Source: JBBTXL01 sp038062295
GTDB taxonomy: Bacteria; Patescibacteriota; Minisyncoccia; GWC2-36-17; WO2-46-25
Direction: 5' to 3'
Assembly (NCBI GenBank): GCA_038062295.1
Contig: JBBTXL010000002.1
Span: 1 to 9,122, forward strand
Length of the DNA: 9,122 nt
The position numbers were made by a program, and so were the translations under genes. Under the pieces are notes generated by a model, which ran no database searches, was not told where the DNA came from, and saw only the letters and a program-made list of their open reading frames with translations. Shown piece after piece: positions 4,788 through 9,122 of this stretch (positions are counted from its first letter, which is position 1; every line of letters starts with the position of its first letter).

Positions 4788-7024
4788 ACTTTGAACTCGC
4801 CGTCGGAACGAACATCCTCCGGCTTTACATATACTTCCCGTGGTTTTGCGCCGTCAGCGGGTCCGATATGCCCGGATTCTTCAAGTATATCCATAATGCG
4901 CGCGGCGCGCGCGTAGCCGAGTTTCAGCCGCCGCTGCAACAGCGATGTGGATGCTTTCTGGGCCTGCGCAACGACCTGTTTTGCCTGCTCCAGGAGCTCT
5001 TCATCGCCACCCATCTCGCCTGTATCACCGGCATGAGCATCCAGATCTATGCTGGTCTGGCGCACCGCTGTTTCGTTTGCAATACTGTCGCTCACGCCGG
5101 CTTCCAGACTGCTTGCTTCCATATCTATAGCATTGCCGATAATATATTCCGTGATCCGTTTGACCTCCTTTTCCGAAACGAACGCACCCTGGATCCTGCG
5201 GGGCTTTGCGATATCCTGCGGCAAGTACAGCATGTCGCCGTTGCCGATCAGCTTTTCGGCGCCCGACATGTCCAAAATAGTGCGGGAGTCAACCAGCGAC
5301 GAAACCTGGAACGCAACACGGCACGAAATATTCGCTTTGATCAGGCCGGTAATAACCTCCACCGACGGCCGCTGGGTCGAAATGATAAGATGGATGCCGA
5401 CCGCGCGCGACATCTGCGCCAAACGCACGATGGCCGCCTCCGCATCTTTCGAGGACGTAGACATAAGGTCAGCCAGCTCGTCGATGACCACGATGAGGTA
5501 CGGCATGATGTCATGATCGCCACCGTTTTTGCTCTTTGCAATCTGGGCGTTGTACGAAGCGATATTGCGAACCTTAAACTGCGACAAAAATTCATACCGC
5601 CGTTCCATTTCTTTTACCGCCCATCGCAGTGCGGCAAGCGCCTTGCTTCGCTCCACGATCACCGGCGCCAAAAGATGCGGAATGTTATTGTACCCGACCA
5701 GTTCCACGCGCTTGGGATCAATGATCAGGAACTTCAGCATCTGCGGAAAGTTCTTATAGAGCAAACTCGTCATAATGGTATGCACGCAGACGCTTTTCCC
5801 CGAACCGGTCGCTCCCGCGATGAGAAGATGCGGCATCTTTTCGATATCGGCGTACTGCGGATTTCCCGACACGTCGCGCCCGAGCACCACCGTAAGCGGC
5901 GGCGCCTGTTGGAACGCGGGGTTCTCGATCAGATTGCGCAGTCGCACGAGCGCCACAGCTTTGTTGGGCACTTCAATACCAACGAGCGAGCGACCGGGAA
6001 TGGGCGCTTCAATACGCAGGGGATGCGCCGCAAGCGACAACGCAAGGTCGTTCTGCAGCGCTATGATACGCGACAGCTTGATGCCCTGCGCCGGTTTGAG
6101 CGTGTACTGCGTTACCGTGGGCCCGACATTCACCTCACCCATTTCCACCTCAATGCCGAAGTGCGCGAGCGTTCTTTGAATGACCAGCGCGTACGCGTCG
6201 ACATCGCCGGAGCTCGGTTTTTGAGAATCTTTTTCAAGCAGTTCCAGGGGCGGGATCCGGTAATCCGCCTGGTGCGTTTCAATGACAAATTCGGCAACTT
6301 TCTGGCTGCTGGAGGCGCCATCGGGTTTCTTTTTTTTGTCAGCCGGCGACACATCGTCGGTCACGGAAGAGGAAAAGGCTGCGGACATTTTTTCTTTTCC
6401 GCTTTCGATCGCTTTTGCCACAAAGCCGCCCGTTTTCTGTTCCAATTCCTCAATAGTGGACGGCGCGCTGTCACTTTCATCCTCGGCATCCGCCTGTTCA
6501 TCATGCGCGCGCCACAACGGAATATTGAACGCAACAGAAAACGCAATGACCGCGGCGGCAGCAAACACCAGCATAGTCACCCAGTACCCGAACAGATACA
6601 GGAACGGATAGGCGATGAGAAATCCGGCGTAGCCGGCTGTATGTCCGGACCCGCCGCTATTGGCCGCATCAAGCAACCCTAGAAAGCTCACCAGGAACAA
6701 TATCCCGCCGAACACCGACGAAAAATACCGGTCGGTTCTGAGTGAGCGGAAAAAACCGATGCCGATCATGATGAACGAAAGCGGAACTAAAAAATATCCT
6801 GCACCCAACAGCGCATGCAATCCGCGGTACAGATACGACCCCGCGCGCCCGGCGAGGTCAAGATACGCCATCACGGTCACGACAGCGATGACAAAAAAAA
6901 GGACCGCGAGGACGCTTTTTTTCGTTTCCGGATGCAGGTCGAATTTCGGCTTTTTTTCTTCGGTGCGCTGTCCGCGGTTGTTTCGTTTTCCGTTTTGAGA
7001 AGCTCCGTTTTTCCCGTTTGCCAT
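4784..7024 (-). CDS. ftsK: DNA translocase FtsK/SpoIIIE
   Basis: FtsK pumps chromosomal DNA through the closing septum and helps resolve dimers. The 746-residue protein has a basic N-terminus (1-36), four or five membrane spans (about 37-58, 69-92, 104-121 and 131-168), and an acidic low-complexity linker (170-265). The motor follows: alpha domain with VNVGPTVTQYTLKPAQGIKLS, then the beta RecA-like domain with Walker A GATGSGKS (404-411), IIDPKRVEL, Walker B VVIDELADLM (Asp515, Glu516), and HLIISTQRPSV with VITGLIKANI. The C-terminal gamma winged helix (674-733) has SLLQRRLKLGYARAARIMD and the ending PREVYV. The linker is short compared with E. coli FtsK and of SpoIIIE size. The ATG at 7024 lies six bases after a strong -10, so the message is probably leaderless. 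It is first in the operon with rodZ-like and recA. Confidence 0.97.
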   Translation of the reverse strand: MANGKNGASQNGKRNNRGQRTEEKKPKFDLHPETKKSVLAVLFFVIAVVTVMAYLDLAGRAGSYLYRGLHALLGAGYFLVPLSFIMIGIGFFRSLRTDRYFSSVFGGILFLVSFLGLLDAANSGGSGHTAGYAGFLIAYPFLYLFGYWVTMLVFAAAAVIAFSVAFNIPLWRAHDEQADAEDESDSAPSTIEELEQKTGGFVAKAIESGKEKMSAAFSSSVTDDVSPADKKKKPDGASSSQKVAEFVIETHQADYRIPPLELLEKDSQKPSSGDVDAYALVIQRTLAHFGIEVEMGEVNVGPTVTQYTLKPAQGIKLSRIIALQNDLALSLAAHPLRIEAPIPGRSLVGIEVPNKAVALVRLRNLIENPAFQQAPPLTVVLGRDVSGNPQYADIEKMPHLLIAGATGSGKSVCVHTIMTSLLYKNFPQMLKFLIIDPKRVELVGYNNIPHLLAPVIVERSKALAALRWAVKEMERRYEFLSQFKVRNIASYNAQIAKSKNGGDHDIMPYLIVVIDELADLMSTSSKDAEAAIVRLAQMSRAVGIHLIISTQRPSVEVITGLIKANISCRVAFQVSSLVDSRTILDMSGAEKLIGNGDMLYLPQDIAKPRRIQGAFVSEKEVKRITEYIIGNAIDMEASSLEAGVSDSIANETAVRQTSIDLDAHAGDTGEMGGDEELLEQAKQVVAQAQKASTSLLQRRLKLGYARAARIMDILEESGHIGPADGAKPREVYVKPEDVRSDGEFKV

Positions 7025-7030
7025 TCTTGT

Positions 7031-7059
7031 ATGATACGAAAAAATATGGTCACGGTCAA
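7031..7059 (-). promoter_or_regulatory. promoter of the ftsK-rodZ-recA operon, predicted leaderless
   Basis: On the minus strand TTGACC (plus 7054-7059) and TATCAT (plus 7031-7036) are 17 nt apart, each a 5/6 match to consensus. Only ACAAGA separates the -10 from the ftsK ATG at 7024, so the expected transcription start falls on or next to the A of the start codon. Confidence 0.7.
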
Positions 7060-7118
7060 ACGACGATGCTATAAAAATATGCCGCTAAAAAATGGGGATC
7101 GCGCTTCCCAAGAAACCA

Positions 7119-7147
7119 TTGACGAAAATTATAAAGTGTGCTATGAG
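7119..7147 (+). promoter_or_regulatory. promoter of the secreted FnIII protein, predicted near-leaderless
   Basis: TTGACG (7119-7124, 5/6) and TATGAG (7142-7147, 4/6) are 17 nt apart. The ATG at 7157 is 9 nt past the -10, so the leader would be only about 0-4 nt. It is divergent from the ftsK promoter within the 132-nt spacer 7025-7156. An alternative -10 TATAAA at 7130-7135 has no good -35. Confidence 0.55.
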
Positions 7148-7156
7148 ACTAGCATT

Positions 7157-9122
7157 ATGAAAATCGCCTCATGCATGATCATACTCATAATTCCTCTGTT
7201 TTTGGCGCTTGCGAGCGCCGATAGTGTTCATGCTGCAACCACAATCGGGACAGTTCCGGCGCCCACAACCTCGGCAACTTTGGCACTCGCTCCGGCAACA
7301 GGATCATATGCGTCGGGAAACGCGTTCGCTGTCGCCATCTCGCTGGATACGAAAGGAGAATCCGTGCAGGGGACGGATGTTTTTCTCTCCTATGACCCAC
7401 TCCTTCTTGCGGTGATTGACGACAACGCCGCAACGACCGGAACCCAGATCGCCGCCGGGTCGCTCATGACCACTACGGCGGCAAACAGCGTGGATACGGC
7501 CGCCGGAACGATAACATTCTCGCAAACCACCAACGGCAATACAGTATTTACCGGTATAGGCACACTTGCCACCATACATTTCACTGCGCGCGCGGCGGGC
7601 ACCGCTGCGGTAACATTTACCTTCACGCTTCACAGCACGACCGACACGAATGTATCGCGTGCCGGCGTTGACATCCTGGCGAGCATAACCAACGGGTCCT
7701 ACACCATAACGCAGCCGCCACCCCCGGACACGCAAGCACCGTCCATCCCGACAAATCTTACTGCGACGGCAGCATCCGCGACGCAGATCGATCTTTCGTG
7801 GAATACATCAACGGATACTACCGGCGTAGCAGGGTACGAACTTCTGCGCTGCACGGGCTTGGGCTGCACACCCAATACGCGCGTCGCAACAACCGCGCAA
7901 ACATCATATATGAACACAAACCTTTCCGCCGCAACGACCTATACCTATGCAGTGAAAGCGTACGACGCGGCAGAAAATTTTTCTACAATGTCGGCACCGG
8001 TTTCGGCGACAACGCCCGCGCCACCCGACACGCAAGCACCATCAACACCGAGCGGGCTGACGGCAACCACCGTGTCAGCAAGTCAAATCGATCTTTCCTG
8101 GAATGCTACATCCGATAACATAGGCGTTATCGAGTACCACATATATCGTTGCCAGGGAACCAGCTGCACACCGAGCGCGCAGATCGCAACATCGAGCACA
8201 ACAACACTCCGCAACGCAGGGCTTTCCGCAAACACATCATACCGTTATCGCGTGCGGGCGCTTGACGCGGCCAACAATATTTCTTCGTATTCAAATGTCG
8301 TAACCGGCACCACACAAGCAACGCCATCCGTATTTAACTTTTCTCTTTCGAACGACGGCGTAAAAACGGTCACACAGGGCGGATCTGCAACAAGCACCAT
8401 TACCGCAACCCTGGTGTCGGGCACCGCCCAAACGGTTTCATTTACTGCGGGAGGATTCCCTTCGGGAACATCCCCTGTATTTTCGTCATCTTCGTGTACG
8501 CCGACATGCTCGACAGCGCTCGCCATAACCGCCTACACAACGACAGCGCCGGGGGTCTATACCATTACCGCAACCGGAACTGCGGGAACACTTTCGCGAA
8601 CAATCTCTTTTTCACTGATAGTGAACGAAACGCCCGACACGCAAGCGCCATCCACTCCGGAAAATCTCATTGCGACAGCGGCTTCTGCAACCCGGATCGA
8701 CCTGTCATGGAATGCGGCAACCGACAACACCGGCATTGCCGGCTATGCCATCTATCGTTGCGAAACGGTGTCATGTACACCCGCAAACCTTACTGCAACA
8801 TCAAGCACACCAACATACCACGACATAAATCTTACTCCCGCTACCCCCCACACATACACAGTGGAAGCGTATGACGCCGCGAATAATTTTTCCGCACCGT
8901 CAACAAGCGTCTCCGTCACAACTCCTGCGGCTCCGGATGAACAGACACCGGCGCCAGCGCCCACCCCTGCTCCTACACCTGTTCCAGTTCCAAACCCCGC
9001 ACCGGCATCCGGCGGGGGTGGAGGAGGTGCGTTGCCGATAACCATTCTGCCAATGACTCAAACCTCCGCAAACGTGAATATACCGCCCACCCCTCCACAA
9101 CCAACTTCCTCCCCCGCCATTC
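7157..9122 (+). CDS. secreted cohesin-like / fibronectin type III repeat protein, partial
   Basis: From ATG 7157 the frame stays open to the window edge: 655 codons, C-terminus missing. Residues 1-26 are a signal peptide (MKIAS, hydrophobic core, cleavage likely after VHA). Residues 37-185 resemble a cohesin-type beta domain (ALAPATGSYASG, then VQGTDVFLSYDPLLL, GIGTLATIHFTA, then SYTI). FnIII repeats begin at 191, 291 and 494, each opening with PDTQAPS and containing IDLSWN and a TYxYxVxAxDAAxNxS end. An Ig-like beta domain (391-493) is inserted between repeats 2 and 3. A fourth repeat seems to begin at 594 (PDEQTP) but passes into a Pro/Ala-rich stalk and six Gly. Each repeat has a Cys-x4-Cys pair at the same offset (232/237, 332/337, 535/540). 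Likely surface-exposed, binding sugars or proteins; no catalytic motif seen. Promoter nearly abuts the ATG. Confidence 0.9.
   Translation, partial: MKIASCMIILIIPLFLALASADSVHAATTIGTVPAPTTSATLALAPATGSYASGNAFAVAISLDTKGESVQGTDVFLSYDPLLLAVIDDNAATTGTQIAAGSLMTTTAANSVDTAAGTITFSQTTNGNTVFTGIGTLATIHFTARAAGTAAVTFTFTLHSTTDTNVSRAGVDILASITNGSYTITQPPPPDTQAPSIPTNLTATAASATQIDLSWNTSTDTTGVAGYELLRCTGLGCTPNTRVATTAQTSYMNTNLSAATTYTYAVKAYDAAENFSTMSAPVSATTPAPPDTQAPSTPSGLTATTVSASQIDLSWNATSDNIGVIEYHIYRCQGTSCTPSAQIATSSTTTLRNAGLSANTSYRYRVRALDAANNISSYSNVVTGTTQATPSVFNFSLSNDGVKTVTQGGSATSTITATLVSGTAQTVSFTAGGFPSGTSPVFSSSSCTPTCSTALAITAYTTTAPGVYTITATGTAGTLSRTISFSLIVNETPDTQAPSTPENLIATAASATRIDLSWNAATDNTGIAGYAIYRCETVSCTPANLTATSSTPTYHDINLTPATPHTYTVEAYDAANNFSAPSTSVSVTTPAAPDEQTPAPAPTPAPTPVPVPNPAPASGGGGGGALPITILPMTQTSANVNIPPTPPQPTSSPAI
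7727..8935 (+). repeat. in-gene FnIII repeats with 300-bp period
   Basis: Repeat units start at 7727, 8027 and 8636. The first two are exactly 300 bp apart, and 8636 is 609 bp later because a 309-bp Ig-like segment is inserted. A degenerate fourth start lies at 8936, again 300 bp on. The opening bases GACACGCAAGC are shared by all three, and the IDLSWN codons are close to identical. Confidence 0.85.

Noticed and set aside
4682..6682. 666-codon open frame on the plus strand opposite ftsK
   Set aside because: It is an antisense shadow of ftsK: Arg/His-rich, no domain, no ribosome site, while the opposite strand encodes all FtsK motifs.
7727..8935. Regular repeats as a possible CRISPR or tandem satellite
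   Set aside because: The 300-bp period is in frame and codes for FnIII domains; there are no short repeats with unique spacers.
9009..9028. G-rich run as a possible G-quadruplex
   Set aside because: It encodes the six-Gly linker in frame; tracts are mostly two G, so a stable quadruplex is doubtful.
7304..9100. Several minus-strand frames opposite the FnIII protein, one with a Pro run and Gly-rich text
   Set aside because: They mirror the Thr/Ala/Pro-rich codons of the plus-strand gene and its Gly stalk; none has a start signal.

Overview
The window looks like a piece of a small-genome candidate phyla radiation bacterium (Patescibacteria, most like Parcubacteria). The signs are very tight gene packing, an S6-SSB-S18 operon with no L9 gene behind it, few Shine-Dalgarno sites, a UBA-like helical N-terminus on a DUF2157 membrane protein, and a large exported cohesin-like/fibronectin type III protein of the kind common in that group. 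TGA is used as a stop (rpsF, ftsK), so code 11 fits and the Gracilibacteria/SR1 code does not. The taxon is inferred from gene style, not from a marker tree.

Layout. (1) 1-1146, minus strand: two abutting membrane-protein genes, a DUF2157 protein and a downstream multi-span protein cut by the window edge. A remnant or tiny membrane ORF lies just upstream (1156-1311). (2) 1312-1420: the last 24 codons of a ychF-like ATPase gene on the plus strand with its stop and terminator, but without the rest of the gene. This marks a rearrangement breakpoint (or an assembly join) at about 1306-1312. (3) 1399-1653, minus: an unrecognised 84-residue gene with the only strong Shine-Dalgarno site in the window. 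(4) 1778-3052, plus: rpsF-ssb-rpsR. (5) 3081-7024, minus: ftsK-rodZ-like-recA, transcribed towards rpsR and separated from it by a perfect 20-bp-arm bidirectional terminator that also encodes the ends of both genes. (6) 7157-9122, plus: a secreted cohesin-like/FnIII repeat protein, open at the right edge, transcribed divergently from ftsK.

How the genes work together. rpsF-ssb-rpsR is the classic pairing of the two interacting small-subunit proteins S6 and S18 with the single-strand DNA binding protein. The opposite operon couples chromosome translocation at the septum (FtsK), a membrane-anchored HTH protein of the RodZ type (cell shape), and recombination (RecA). FtsK's stop overlaps the rodZ start (ATGA), and recA follows after 6 nt. 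The secreted protein is probably a surface or adhesion factor.

Regulation seen in the sequence. Good -35/-10 pairs with 17-nt spacers lie before rpsF, ftsK and the secreted protein. The last two place the start codon at or within a few nucleotides of the expected transcription start, so both messages are predicted to be leaderless or nearly so. I see no CRISPR array, RNA gene or insertion sequence. Most of the window is ordinary housekeeping. The second-look items are the ychF relic, the 84-residue gene, the leaderless promoters, the coding palindrome, and the repeat and hairpins between rpsF and ssb.
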